NCBI GenBank assembly: GCA_036723735.1
Contig: DAIMGT010000001.1
Span: 1 to 64,000 of the forward strand
Source of the DNA: UBA4656 sp002405525
GTDB taxonomy: Bacteria; Pseudomonadota; Gammaproteobacteria; Xanthomonadales; Ahniellaceae
Length of the DNA: 64,000 nt
Reading direction: 5' to 3'
Positions 27,880-40,154 of this stretch are shown here, one piece after another (positions within the stretch are counted from its first letter, which is position 1; each line of letters opens with the position of its first letter). The position numbers and the translations under genes were made by a program. The notes below the pieces were generated by a model. It worked only from the letters and a program-made list of their open reading frames with translations, searched no databases and had not been told where the DNA came from.

Positions 27880-28583
27880 GTTCGCCGCAGATCCCGCTCG
27901 GTCTGCGGTTTCCCGCCCGCCAGCGGCTCGATTCCTTCCACGCCGGGGACAATGAGGCGGTGCTCGTCGCCGTGCGCGACCTTGCCACGCGGCCCGGCGC
28001 GCAGTGGGTCTACCTGTCGGGCCCGGAGGGTGCCGGCAAGACGCACCTGCTGATTGCCGCCTGTCAGGAGTCGGGCGAACGCCGCGCGGTCTACCTGCCG
28101 CTGGTCGCGCTGGGTGCGGTACGCGCCGAGGCGGCGCTGGCGGGCATCGAGGGCGTCGACCTGGCCTGCATCGACGATGTGCAGGCCATTGGCGGCCATC
28201 GCGGCGCGGAGGTCGCGTTGTTCGACGCCTACAACCGTTGCCGCGCGTCCGGCACTGCGATGCTGTTCGCAGGCCGCGTGCCGCCCGGCCAGTTGCCCCT
28301 GCTGCTGCCCGACCTTGCTTCGCGCCTGGCGGCCTGTACCCGGTTTGCGATCAGGCCGCTCGACGAGGCGGCGCGGCGGGCGGTGCTGCGCGAGCGCGCC
28401 CGCTCGCGCGGCTTCGAGGTCGAGGACGCGGTGCTCGACTTCCTGTTCCGACGCCACGCGCGCGACCTCGGCACGTTGCTGGCGCTGCTCGACCGCGTCG
28501 ACCGCGAGAGCCTCGCCGCACAGCGGCGGATCACGGTGCCTTTCCTGCGCAGGGTGATGGGCCTGCCGTCGCGGGACCGGTGA
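27876..28583 (+). CDS. hda: DnaA regulatory inactivator Hda
   Basis: A 235-residue DnaA-like AAA+ protein without the DnaA N- and C-terminal domains. Start GTG at 27876 overlaps the previous stop. Walker A is LSGPEGAGKTHLL, Walker B is VDLACIDDVQAI, sensor I is near MLFAGRVPP and the arginine-finger box is near LLPDLASRLAACTRFAI. Hda with the beta clamp stimulates ATP hydrolysis on DnaA after initiation. The clamp-binding segment at the N-terminus, QIPLGLRF, resembles the Hda motif QLSLPLxL. Confidence 0.93.
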   Translation: MSSPQIPLGLRFPARQRLDSFHAGDNEAVLVAVRDLATRPGAQWVYLSGPEGAGKTHLLIAACQESGERRAVYLPLVALGAVRAEAALAGIEGVDLACIDDVQAIGGHRGAEVALFDAYNRCRASGTAMLFAGRVPPGQLPLLLPDLASRLAACTRFAIRPLDEAARRAVLRERARSRGFEVEDAVLDFLFRRHARDLGTLLALLDRVDRESLAAQRRITVPFLRRVMGLPSRDR

Positions 28584-28625
28584 GCCGGCGCGCTCGATCG
28601 GACTCCGGCGGCGCGGCCGCCCCGC

Positions 28626-29360
28626 TCAAGCGCGCGTCCGCAGGCGTGCGTCCAGGTCCGCCAGCCGCTCCGGCGTGCCGACGTCCGTCCAGGCGCCAGC
28701 ATGGTGGTCGCCGGACACCAGCCCGCGCCGCATCGCCGCGCGCAGCGGCGGGGCAAGCGGGAAGCGTGGCGGATCGAGCGCGGCGCCCGGGCGGTCGCCG
28801 ACTGCCGTGCGCCAGTCGTCGAACAGCGCGGCGCGGTAGGCACCGATGCCGGCGAAGGTCAGGCGGCGCGCGTCGGCGGACGGCGGCGCGTCGCCCTCAT
28901 GCACGCGACCGGCGGCGTCGAGCCAGAAGTCGCCGCGCGGGTGGTGGGCGGGATTGTCGACCAGGACCAGGTGCGCGAGGCCTTCGGGCGCGGACGGCAG
29001 GCGCGCGAAGTCGAAGTCGGTGTGGATGTCGGCATTCACCGCGTGAAACGCGGGGCCCAGCCGGGGCAGGGCGTGCAGCATCCCGCCGCCGGTCTCCAGC
29101 GGCTCGTCGCCCTCGTGCGAGTACGCGATCCGAAGGCCGAAGCGCGCGCCGTCGCCGAGCGCGGGTTCGAACTGCGCGGCGAGGTGTGCGGTGTTGATCA
29201 CCGCGTCGCGATACCCCGCGCGCGCGAGCGTCCCGAGGTGCCACTCGATCAGGCGGTTTCCGCCGGCGGAGAGCAGGGGCTTGGGCGTGCGCTCGGTCCA
29301 CGGACGCATGCGCTCGCCGCGGCCGGCGGCGAGCAGCAGCACGGCGGGACGTTCGCTCAT
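28626..29360 (-). CDS. murU: N-acetylmuramate alpha-1-phosphate uridylyltransferase
   Basis: A 244-residue nucleotidyltransferase. The signature LLLAAGRGERMRPWTERTPKPLL covers residues 8-30 with the PKPLL lysine, and VNADIHTDFDF is the metal-binding region. Length and sequence match MurU, which makes UDP-MurNAc in the fosfomycin-bypassing recycling route. The start at 29360 overlaps the amgK stop by 4 bp, so the two consecutive pathway enzymes are coupled. Other nucleotidyltransferases (ManC, GlmU-like) are less likely given this context. Confidence 0.9.
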   Translation of the reverse strand: MSERPAVLLLAAGRGERMRPWTERTPKPLLSAGGNRLIEWHLGTLARAGYRDAVINTAHLAAQFEPALGDGARFGLRIAYSHEGDEPLETGGGMLHALPRLGPAFHAVNADIHTDFDFARLPSAPEGLAHLVLVDNPAHHPRGDFWLDAAGRVHEGDAPPSADARRLTFAGIGAYRAALFDDWRTAVGDRPGAALDPPRFPLAPPLRAAMRRGLVSGDHHAGAWTDVGTPERLADLDARLRTRA

Positions 29361-30361
29361 GCTCGCGGCACGCGGATGTCGCGGTCGCCGACCGCGCGGC
29401 GCAAAAAATCGGCGAAGGCGCGCAGTTCGGCGTACTCGTCGGCGACGTCGAGCGTGTAGCGCAGCACCCGCGGCAGGTCGCCGAGGTAGGCGGCCTTGCC
29501 GTCGCGGTACCACAGCCGGCAAAAGATGCCGAGCACCTTGACGTGGCGCTGCACGCCCATCAGGTCGAACCAGCGCTTCCAGGTCGGCGCATCCGCGTCG
29601 ACCAGCCCGGCGGCGCGCAGCGCGAGGCGATGCCCTTCGGCCCAGGCCACCACGCGCTCGCGCGGCCACGCGATGTAGCAGTCGCGCAGCAGCGAGACCA
29701 GGTCGTAGGTCGCCGGCCCGCGCACCGCGTCCTGGAAGTCGACGATGCCGGGATTGTGGCCAGGGACCAGCAGCAGGTTGCGCGAGTGGTAGTCGCGGTG
29801 GACGAAGGCGCCCGGCTGGGCGAGGGCGGCGTCGAGCAGCACCGAGAACGCCTGCTCGATGGTGTCCCATCCCGCGCAGCCCGGCGCGATCGCGAGGTGG
29901 CGCCCGAGGAACCACGACGGCAGTAGCTCCAGTTCCGCCAGCAGGCGCGGATGGTCGTATTCCGGCAGGCCGTCGGTGTCGACCTGCGACTGCATGCGCA
30001 GCAGCGCGTGCAGGGCGTCGCCGTACAGGGCGTCGACCGTCGACTCGCGCAGTTCGGGCAGGTAGGTGCGGGTGCCGAGGTCGGACATCAGCACGAAGCC
30101 TTGCGCAAGATCGGTGGCGAACACTTCCGGCGCGTTCAGCCCCGCGGCCCGCAGGCGCCGCGCAACGTCCAGCCACGGGCCGAGGTCCTCCCTGCCGGGA
30201 GGCGCGTCCATCACCACCACGCTGCGTTCGCCGCTGTACACGCGCCAGTACGAGCGGAAGCTGGCGTCGGCGGAGGCAGGTTGCGGGTCGGCGTCCGGGT
30301 CGGCGAGGCGCGATGCGGCGAAGTCGCGCAGGGCGGTGAGGCGTCTGGGGTCGGGATTCAT
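29357..30361 (-). CDS. amgK: Anomeric MurNAc/GlcNAc kinase AmgK
   Basis: A 334-residue kinase of the aminoglycoside phosphotransferase fold. The catalytic loop is FVHRDYHSRNLLLV, and the metal-binding DFG-like segment is GIVDFQDAVRGP. N-terminal features (DASFRSYWRV, VVMDAPPGREDLGPWL) match AmgK. AmgK phosphorylates MurNAc at C1 for MurU, encoded next door. No AmpG, NagZ or MupP gene lies in the window, so the rest of the pathway must be elsewhere. Confidence 0.9.
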   Translation of the reverse strand: MNPDPRRLTALRDFAASRLADPDADPQPASADASFRSYWRVYSGERSVVVMDAPPGREDLGPWLDVARRLRAAGLNAPEVFATDLAQGFVLMSDLGTRTYLPELRESTVDALYGDALHALLRMQSQVDTDGLPEYDHPRLLAELELLPSWFLGRHLAIAPGCAGWDTIEQAFSVLLDAALAQPGAFVHRDYHSRNLLLVPGHNPGIVDFQDAVRGPATYDLVSLLRDCYIAWPRERVVAWAEGHRLALRAAGLVDADAPTWKRWFDLMGVQRHVKVLGIFCRLWYRDGKAAYLGDLPRVLRYTLDVADEYAELRAFADFLRRAVGDRDIRVPRA

Positions 30362-30449
30362 CGGGGCGGCGGTGGTCCGGGTCGCGACAGTCTACGCAGG
30401 CGCGGGTGGGGCGGTTACCCTCGGTACGGGCGGACGGGAGGCAACCGGG

Positions 30450-31655
30450 ATGGCGGGGGCGCGCGATGCGGGGGGGCGGGCGATTCCGCGCGGGGTGGTG
30501 GTGCTCGGGCTGGTCAGTCTGTTCACCGACCTCGGTTCGGAGATGGTGCACAGCCTCCTGCCGGTGTTCATGGTCGGCACCCTCGGCGCGTCGGCGCTGC
30601 TCGTCGGGCTGGTCGACGGGCTGGCCGAGGCGCTGGCGCTGGCGACCAAGGTGTTCTCGGGCTGGATCAGCGACGCGGTCGGTCGGCGCAAGCCGCTGGT
30701 GCTGCTCGGCTACGGGCTCGCCGCCGCGACCAAGCCGCTGTTCCCGCTGGCGGGCTCGGTGGCCTGGGTGTTGGGCGCGCGGCTGCTGGACCGCCTCGGC
30801 AAGGGGATTCGCGGCGCTCCGCGCGACGCCCTGGTGGCCGACATCACGCCGCCGCAGTTGCGCGGCGCGGCTTACGGCTTGCGGCAGTCGATGGACACCC
30901 TCGGCGCCGTGCTGGGGCCGCTGGCCGCCGTTGGCCTGATGCTGGCCTTCGCCGGCGACGTGCGCACGGTGCTGTGGTTCGCCGTGCTGCCGGGCGTGGT
31001 GGCGGTGGCGTTGATCGTGTTCTTGGTGCGGGAACCGGAGGGCGGTGCTGCATCGGCGAGGCCGCGGCCGCCGCTGTCGCGCGAAGCGCTGGCGCGCCTG
31101 GGCGAGGACTTCTGGCGGATCGCGGCGGTCGGTGCGCTGCTCGCACTGGCGCGCGGCAGCGAGGCGTTCCTCGTGCTGCGGGCATCCAGCCTTGGCGTCG
31201 ACGACGCCTGGGTGCCGCTGGTCATGGTCGGCATGAGCCTCGCCTACACGGTGGTCGCGTGGCCGGCGGGCCGCTGGGCGGATCAGGCCGATCGCCGCCT
31301 GGTGCTGGCGGCGGGCCTCGCGCTGCTGTGCGGCGCCGACCTCGTGCTGGCGCTCGCCGATGGTCGCGGCGCGCTGGCGCTGGGGGTGGTGCTGTGGGGA
31401 GCGCACATGGGGCTCACCCAGGGCGTGTTCTCGGCGCTGGTCGCGGACGCAGCGCCTGGGCCGCTGCGCGGCACCGCGTTCGGAATGTTCCACCTGCTCT
31501 CGGGTGTCGCGATCCTGGCCGCCGGAATGGCTGCCGGTCTGGCCATGGACCGGTATGGCGCGCCGGCGCCGTTCTGGATCGGCGCGGCGCTGGCTGCCCT
31601 GGCGCTGCCGTTGGTTGCGCTGTTGCCCGCGCGCGGCTCGCGGACGGGCGGCTAG
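30450..31655 (+). CDS. Major facilitator superfamily transporter
   Basis: A 401-residue, roughly 12-helix transporter. The loop between helices 2 and 3 has GWISDAVGRRKPLVLLGYG, an MFS A-type motif (G-x-x-x-D-x-x-G-R-R-x). LGKGIRGAPRDALVADI between helices 4 and 5 is typical of a subfamily of MFS permeases. Start ATG at 30450 has GGGAGG about 9 bp upstream. It stands alone, divergent from amgK by 88 bp and 180 bp before arsC. No substrate can be assigned. Confidence 0.85.
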   Translation: MAGARDAGGRAIPRGVVVLGLVSLFTDLGSEMVHSLLPVFMVGTLGASALLVGLVDGLAEALALATKVFSGWISDAVGRRKPLVLLGYGLAAATKPLFPLAGSVAWVLGARLLDRLGKGIRGAPRDALVADITPPQLRGAAYGLRQSMDTLGAVLGPLAAVGLMLAFAGDVRTVLWFAVLPGVVAVALIVFLVREPEGGAASARPRPPLSREALARLGEDFWRIAAVGALLALARGSEAFLVLRASSLGVDDAWVPLVMVGMSLAYTVVAWPAGRWADQADRRLVLAAGLALLCGADLVLALADGRGALALGVVLWGAHMGLTQGVFSALVADAAPGPLRGTAFGMFHLLSGVAILAAGMAAGLAMDRYGAPAPFWIGAALAALALPLVALLPARGSRTGG

Positions 31656-31835
31656 CCGCACCGCGGCGCGCCGGCCGCACGCTCGCGCTCGCGACGCGGC
31701 GACGGTCGCGGCGACTGGAATACGCCGCGCGCGCCTGGCTCGGGCGGCGGCCGCGCAGCCGTCGGGCCGGGCTGCGTGCCATACGCCTGTCATGCCGGTG
31801 CAAGACGCTCAGTCAGGTCGACTCCGGGCGAGCCC

Positions 31836-32327
31836 ATGGAAGCCCCACTGCGCATCCTCTTCCTGTGCATCGCCAATTCGGCGCGCAGCATCCTCGCCGA
31901 GGCTACCCTGAACCATCTCGCCCGTGGTCGCTTCCTGGCGGCCAGCGCGGGCAGCCATCCGGCCGGTACCGTTCATCCGCTGGCGCTGCGGCAGTTGCAG
32001 CGGGGCGGGATCGACCCGCGCGGGCTGCGCTCGAAGTCGTGGACCGAGTTCACCGGTGAGGACGCTCCCGCGTTCGACATCGTGGTGACTGTGTGCGACC
32101 GCGCCACCGGCGAGCCATGCCCGGTGTTCTTCGGCGGTTTCGTTCGTACGCACTGGGGCCAGCCGGACCCCGCGGCAGTGGCGCCCGACGCGCAGCCCGC
32201 CGCCTTCGCGACCGCCCACGCGGTTGCGATCCGGCGCGTCCGCCGCCTGCTCGACCTGCCGCTGGCGGCGATCCCGCGCGCCGAGTGGCGCGGTGCGCTG
32301 GACCGGATCGGTCTCGATCCCGGCTGA
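31836..32327 (+). CDS. arsC: Arsenate reductase, thioredoxin-coupled ArsC type
   Basis: A 163-residue protein with the LMW-phosphatase fold. The catalytic loop is LFLCIANSARSILAEA (C11), and the resolving cysteines are C87 and C95 in VTVCDRATGEPCPVF. HWGQPDPAA further matches this type. Three Cys in this order indicate a thioredoxin-linked arsenate reductase rather than a tyrosine phosphatase. No ArsB, Acr3 or ArsR gene is adjacent; it sits alone upstream of the SUF operon, so its role could be less specific. Confidence 0.85.
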   Translation: MEAPLRILFLCIANSARSILAEATLNHLARGRFLAASAGSHPAGTVHPLALRQLQRGGIDPRGLRSKSWTEFTGEDAPAFDIVVTVCDRATGEPCPVFFGGFVRTHWGQPDPAAVAPDAQPAAFATAHAVAIRRVRRLLDLPLAAIPRAEWRGALDRIGLDPG

Positions 32328-32382
32328 CCCGCCAGGCGGGGCTTGCGACTCGAGCGCCGGTGGTTCGATCGCGCAAGGCGCT

Positions 32383-32412
32383 TTGACGGCGGGTGCGGGA
32401 AATCAGTACAAT
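32383..32412 (+). promoter_or_regulatory. Candidate sigma-70 promoter of the SUF operon
   Basis: TTGACG (32383-32388), 18 bp, TACAAT (32407-32412), about 24 bp before the ATG of the Rrf2 regulator. The AT-richer stretch between -10 and the start (ATTTCAGTCCGGATTGG) could hold the operator for this regulator. Hexamers are among the closest to consensus in the window. Confidence 0.6.
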
Positions 32413-32436
32413 TTCAGTCCGGATTGGGAGTCTTCC

Positions 32437-32892
32437 ATGCTGCGAATCGCCCGCCTCACCGACTACGCCGCGCTGCTGCTGGCCCGGATGGCCGAGTCGC
32501 GGCCGGAGGCGCGCAGCGCCGCCGCGCTCGCCGCGCTCGCCGGCATCGAGGCGCCGACCGCGGCCAAGGTCCTCAAGACGCTGGCCCAGGCGGGTCTGGT
32601 GGCCTCGCGGCGCGGCGCGGCCGGCGGTTACCGGCTGGCCCGCGATCCGTCGTCGATCACCATGGCCGACGTGGTGGCGGCGATGGAGGGGCCGATCGGA
32701 ATGACCGAGTGCGTCGTGCACGAGGGCGCCTGCGGGCACGAGGGCCAGTGCCGCACGCGCGCCAACTGGCGGCGGATCAGCGTCGCGATCGAAGCCGCGC
32801 TGCGCGCGGTCACGCTGGCCGACATGTTGCCGCGGACCGCGTCGCGCCGGATCCCCGTGCGCATGCTGTCCGCCGACGCGGGTGAGGCCTGA
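32437..32892 (+). CDS. Rrf2-family Fe-S cluster assembly regulator
   Basis: A 151-residue winged-helix repressor of the Rrf2/IscR family (SUF-system regulator type). The helix-turn-helix lies around SAAALAALAGIEAPTAAKVL (residues 30-50), then GLVASRRGAAGGYRLAR. Three cysteines in TECVVHEGACGHEGQC (about 90-105) likely bind a [2Fe-2S] cluster. The gene begins the operon and the usual role would be to repress it. It is separated from sufB by 9 bp. Confidence 0.92.
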   Translation: MLRIARLTDYAALLLARMAESRPEARSAAALAALAGIEAPTAAKVLKTLAQAGLVASRRGAAGGYRLARDPSSITMADVVAAMEGPIGMTECVVHEGACGHEGQCRTRANWRRISVAIEAALRAVTLADMLPRTASRRIPVRMLSADAGEA

Positions 32893-32901
32893 GCAACCGT
32901 C

Positions 32902-34341
<1,440 letters not shown>

Positions 34342-34466
34342 CGCGGAAATTGGCGAACGGGGCGATGCGAAGCCTGCCGATGCGGTGACGTTGCCGCGTC
34401 GGTGAAACCGTCGCTCACCGGACAGCCCTTTCACCGTCGCCCCCGCCGCACGCGACCCGCCTGCCG

Positions 34467-34494
34467 ATTCGCCATTCGCCATTTGCCATTCGCC
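34467..34494. repeat. 7-bp tandem repeat between sufB and sufC
   Basis: Four contiguous heptamers: ATTCGCC, ATTCGCC, ATTTGCC, ATTCGCC, ending 27 bp before the sufC start. The rest of the 180-bp gap shows no gene and no clear terminator. Together with arrays at 17399-17466 and 57549-57576 it suggests that 7-bp period repeats are a feature of this genome's intergenic DNA. Confidence 0.8.
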
Positions 34495-34521
34495 GCTCCC
34501 AAGCCCCTCGAAGCCGCCGCC

Positions 34522-35279
<758 letters not shown>

Positions 35280-35283
<4 letters not shown>

Positions 35284-36589
35284 GCGCCTTCGTGCGCAAC
35301 CTCTTGCAGGCGGCCGAGGAGATCGAGCGCGATTCGCCGCGATGGCTGGCGGACGCGCGCCGCGCCGCGCGCGAGGACTTCGTACGGCGCGGCCTGCCCG
35401 GCCCACGCGAGGAAGCGTGGAAGTACACCAGCCTGCGCGCCCTGGAGACGCGCGCGCCGAGGATCGGCGATGCGGGCGCGGCGGGTCGGGCGGTGGATCC
35501 CGCGCTGCTCGATCTGCCGGGCTGCGAGGGCCCGCGGCTGGTGTTCGTCAACGGCGCGTTCCGCGCCGACCTCTCGACGACCGCGGACCTGCCCGCGGGC
35601 GTCGAACTCGGCACCCTCGCCGGCATGATCGCCGACGGGCGAGAAGCCGCGCGTGCGGCGTTCGAGCAGCCGCTCGCCGAGCCGGGTGCGGCGCTGGCGC
35701 AGATCAACGCGGCGCTGGCCACTGAAGGCGTTTGGCTGCAGGTCGCCGACAACGTCGAGGTCGCGACCCCGATCCGGCTGGTGTTCGCCGGCATCGATGC
35801 GGGTGCGGATATCGCCTGGCACCTGCGGCACGCGATCCGGGTCGGCGACGGCGCGAGCGTGGCGCTGGTTGAGCACCACGTCGGCGCCGGTCCCGCGCCG
35901 CAGATCGGCAACTCGTTCGAGCGCGTGGCGCTGGGTCGGGGCGCCCGGCTGCGCCACGTGCGGCTGCAGGAGTCCGCGCCTGGCGCGACCCTGATCTGCC
36001 GTGCCGAACTGTCGCTCGCCGCCGGCGCGGTGGTCGAGGCGGCGTCGCTGGAACTCGGCGCCGGCCTGTCACGCCGCGACTTGCGCCTGCGGCTGGAGGG
36101 CGAAGGCGCGCGGGCCGACCTGCGCGGGGCCGCCGTGCTGCGCGGCCGGCGGCACATGGACGCCCAGTTCGAGGTCCGTCACGCCTGCAGGGACGCGATC
36201 AGCGAGGTGCGCTGGCGCGGCATCGCGGACGAGCGCGCGCGTGCCGTTTTCGGCGGCGCCATCGTGGTCGAGGAGGGGGCCGATGGCTCCGATGCCCAAC
36301 TGTCGAACAGGAACCTGCTGTTGTCGCCGCACGCCGAGATCGACACTCGGCCGGTGCTGGAAATCCACGCCGACGAGGTCAAGGCCGCGCACGGCGCCAC
36401 CGTGGGCAGGCTCGACGAGCGCTCGCTGTTCTACCTCCGCTCACGCGGCTTGCCCGAGGCGTCGGCGCGCAGCATGCTGACCTTCGCCTTCTGCAGCGAC
36501 GTCCTCGACGGCGTCGCCTTCGAGCCGCTGCGGGCGGAACTGGGGGCGCGCCTTGCGCGCCACCTGCCGCGCATGCCGGGGGACGGCGA

Positions 36590-36593
<4 letters not shown>
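35280..36593 (+). CDS. sufD: Fe-S cluster assembly protein SufD
   Basis: A 437-residue beta-helical protein that pairs with SufB. Features are GPREEAWKYTSL (residues about 40-52), the repeat-rich middle, and the C-terminal signature SDAQLSNRNLLLSPHAEIDT ... RPVLEIHADEVKAAHGATVG with RSLFYLRSRGLPEASARSML. It begins in the sufC stop (ATGA) and its stop overlaps the GTG start of sufS, so coupling is tight. Confidence 0.95.
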
Positions 36594-37837
<1,244 letters not shown>

Positions 37838-37908
37838 GCGTCCGGGACGCTTCCGCCGGCAGCCGCCCGATCATCGTGGGCGGCGGCACGCCGGGCTACA
37901 CTGTGGCG

Positions 37909-38340
37909 ATGGAAACGGCTGGCCTTTATCGCGAGGCGGTGGTTGCGCACAACCGCGCGCCGCGCCATTTCGGATCGCTGCCCGGCGCCACCCATGCCGG
38001 TTGCGGTGCCAACCCGGCCTGCGGTGACGATCTCGCCGTGCGCCTGCGGGTCGAGGACGGCCGCATCGCGGGTCTCGCGTTCGAGGGCGAGGCCTGCGCG
38101 GTGGCGATTGCCGCGGCCTCGATGCTGGGCGACGCGCTGATCGGCGCCGAACTGCGTCGCGTGGCCGTCTTGCGGGCGGCCTTCGCGCGCCTGCTGCAGG
38201 GCGGTGTTGACGACCCGCTGCTCGGCGAATTGCAAGCCCTGGCCGGCCTGGGCGCGCACCCCGCCCGCCAGCGCTGCGCATGGCTGTCGTTCGAAGCGGT
38301 GGAGGCGGCGCTCGCCGTCGATCCCGGGGCTGCGCGATGA
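37909..38340 (+). CDS. sufU: SufU/IscU-like Fe-S scaffold or sulfur acceptor
   Basis: A 143-residue NifU-N-like protein. The start MET-A-G-LYREAVVAHNRAPRHFG resembles SufU and IscU N-termini. Three conserved cysteines and one aspartate are present: NPACGDDL, GEACAVAIAAASML and QRCAWLSF. The extra segment between the second and third cysteine, compared with IscU, and the SUF context favour the SufU type (zinc-bound sulfur acceptor from SufS). A GTG at 37834 overlapping the sufS stop would add 25 residues that family members lack. No SufE gene is present. Confidence 0.85.
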   Translation: METAGLYREAVVAHNRAPRHFGSLPGATHAGCGANPACGDDLAVRLRVEDGRIAGLAFEGEACAVAIAAASMLGDALIGAELRRVAVLRAAFARLLQGGVDDPLLGELQALAGLGAHPARQRCAWLSFEAVEAALAVDPGAAR

Positions 38341-38861
38341 AGGAGCCGGAGTTCCGCGAGGCGGCACCGGACGATGCGACCGCGATCGTGGCGCTGGTCG
38401 AGTCCGCCTATCGCGGCGAGTCGAGCCGCGCCGGCTGGACCACCGAGGCGGACCTGCTCGACGGGCAGCGCACCGATCTCGACGAGGTGCGCGGCCTGGT
38501 CGGCGGCGACGACAGCCGCATCGTGCTGGCGATCGACGGCGCTGCCGTCGTCGGCTGCGCCAGCCTGCGGCGTGACGGCGATGCCGCCTGGTTCGGGATG
38601 TTCGCCGTGCAGCCGCCACTGCAGGGCGCCGGCATCGGTGCCGCCCTGCTGCGGGAATGCGAGCGCTTGGCGCGCATCGAGTGGGGCGCGGTCCGGCAGT
38701 GCATGACCGTGATCCGGGGCCGCGAGGAACTGATCGACTGGTACCGGCGTCGCGGTTACGCCGAGACCGGCGAAGGCCGGCCTTTTCCGTACGGCGATCC
38801 GCGCTTCGGCCTGCCGCGGCGAGACGATCTTTCCTTCATCGTGCTGCAGAAGGCGCTCTGA
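38337..38861 (+). CDS. GNAT-family N-acetyltransferase
   Basis: A 174-residue GNAT. The acetyl-CoA-binding motif A is FAVQPPLQGAGIGAALLRECE (Q-x-x-G-x-G), and motif B is near MTVIRGREELIDWYRRRGYA. It overlaps the sufU stop (ATGA) and so belongs to the SUF operon. A GNAT at this place is repeated in related Xanthomonadales SUF operons, by recollection, but its substrate is unknown. Confidence 0.85.
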   Translation: MKEPEFREAAPDDATAIVALVESAYRGESSRAGWTTEADLLDGQRTDLDEVRGLVGGDDSRIVLAIDGAAVVGCASLRRDGDAAWFGMFAVQPPLQGAGIGAALLRECERLARIEWGAVRQCMTVIRGREELIDWYRRRGYAETGEGRPFPYGDPRFGLPRRDDLSFIVLQKAL

Positions 38862-38880
38862 GCGCGGACCCGGAGTCACC

Positions 38881-39204
38881 ATGCCGAACTGGACCCGAGC
38901 CTGCGCCACGTCCGAACTGCTGCCCGGAGAACACCGCGTGGCGACCATCGACGGGGTGCGGGTGGCGATCTACAACGTCGACGGTGCAATCTACGCCGTC
39001 GAGGACCTCTGTACCCACGACGGTGGTGAGCTGGCTGGCGGCCCGCTGCACGGGCACGAGGTCGAGTGCCCGCGCCACGGCGCGCGCTTCGATCTGCGGA
39101 CCGGGGCGGCGACCTGCCCGCCGGCCTACGCGCCGATTGCCTGCTTTCCGCTCAAGGTCGAGGATGGGGCGATCTGGGTCCGCGACGACCGCTGGGACGA
39201 TTGA
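38881..39204 (+). CDS. Rieske [2Fe-2S] ferredoxin-type protein
   Basis: A 107-residue soluble Rieske protein. The cluster ligands are C44 and H46 (LCTHDGGELAGG) and C63 and H66 (ECPRHGARFDL), with correct spacing. There is no signal peptide or membrane anchor, so it is cytoplasmic. It resembles NirD- and dioxygenase-ferredoxin-like small Rieske proteins. The ATG at 38881 is 19 bp after the GNAT gene, likely the last SUF operon gene. It may be an electron donor or a reporter target for cluster assembly. Confidence 0.92.
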   Translation: MPNWTRACATSELLPGEHRVATIDGVRVAIYNVDGAIYAVEDLCTHDGGELAGGPLHGHEVECPRHGARFDLRTGAATCPPAYAPIACFPLKVEDGAIWVRDDRWDD

Positions 39205-39236
39205 CGGGTGCCCGCGCCGCGGCGGACACTGCCAAG

Positions 39237-40154
39237 ATGCGCAGACTCCCGTTCGCCGTCCTGCTGCTCGCCCTGCTGCCCGGCGCCGTACCCGCCGCGT
39301 CCGCGCCGCCCGCCTGCCCGCCCGAAGGCTACCCGCCGGCGCTGCTGTCGTTCATCCAGAGCCAGGGCTTCATGGTCGAGGACGCGCGCGAGCGGCAGGG
39401 GCTGGCGCTGGCACTGCTGGCCTGCACCGGGCACCCCAATCCTGCGCTGCGCGACAATCTCGCCTACGGCGCGATCGCCACCTGGTTGCGCGGCGGGATG
39501 CTCGATGCCACGACCGTGCGCGCCGTGCGCGACGACCTGCTCGCGCAGTTGCGCGACCGGCGCGATCCGCAGGGCTTCAGGCGTTCGTTCGCGGCCTTGC
39601 TTCTCTCGGAGGTGGCGCAGGCCGACCACGTCGCGCCGCTGTTCGACGCCGCCGAACGCCGCGCGATGGTCGACGCGGCGGTCGACTGGCTGACCGAAGT
39701 ACGCGACTACCGCGGTTTCGTGACCGGCGAAGGCTGGCGCCACGGCGTCGCGCACGGCGCCGATCTCGCCCTGCACCTGGTGATGAACGACCGCGTCGAG
39801 GTCGCCGACGTCGAACGCCTGCTGGCGGCGGTGGGCGCGCAGGTCGCGCCCACCGCCACCGTGTTCTACGTGCAGGGCGAGCCCGAACGCCTTGCGCGGG
39901 TCGTCTTGCGCGCCCATCGCCGCGAGATCCTCGACGCCGGGTGGTGGGATCGCTGGATCGACCGCATCGCCGCCCCGTCGCCGTTGCCGTCGTGGCGGGC
40001 CGCCTTCGGCAGTGAGCCCGGCCTCGCGCGGCGGCACAATGTGCGCGCCTTCCTTCTGGCACTGGCCCACCTCGCGCGGCGCGGTGGCGAGCCCGGCGAT
40101 GCCGCGCTGCTGGCCGCCTGTGACCGCGCGCTGGACCGCATCGACGGCGCCTGA
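39237..40154 (+). CDS. DUF2785 domain-containing exported protein
   Basis: A 305-residue protein with a signal peptide at about 1-22 (LPFAVLLLALLPGAVPAAS). The helical remainder fits DUF2785, with GEGWRHGVAHGADLALHLVM (around residues 165-184) as the conserved centre. It lies 32 bp after the Rieske gene and may be transcribed with it. The stop is exactly adjacent to the stop of the convergent HutD-like gene. The role is unknown. Confidence 0.8.
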   Translation: MRRLPFAVLLLALLPGAVPAASAPPACPPEGYPPALLSFIQSQGFMVEDARERQGLALALLACTGHPNPALRDNLAYGAIATWLRGGMLDATTVRAVRDDLLAQLRDRRDPQGFRRSFAALLLSEVAQADHVAPLFDAAERRAMVDAAVDWLTEVRDYRGFVTGEGWRHGVAHGADLALHLVMNDRVEVADVERLLAAVGAQVAPTATVFYVQGEPERLARVVLRAHRREILDAGWWDRWIDRIAAPSPLPSWRAAFGSEPGLARRHNVRAFLLALAHLARRGGEPGDAALLAACDRALDRIDGA

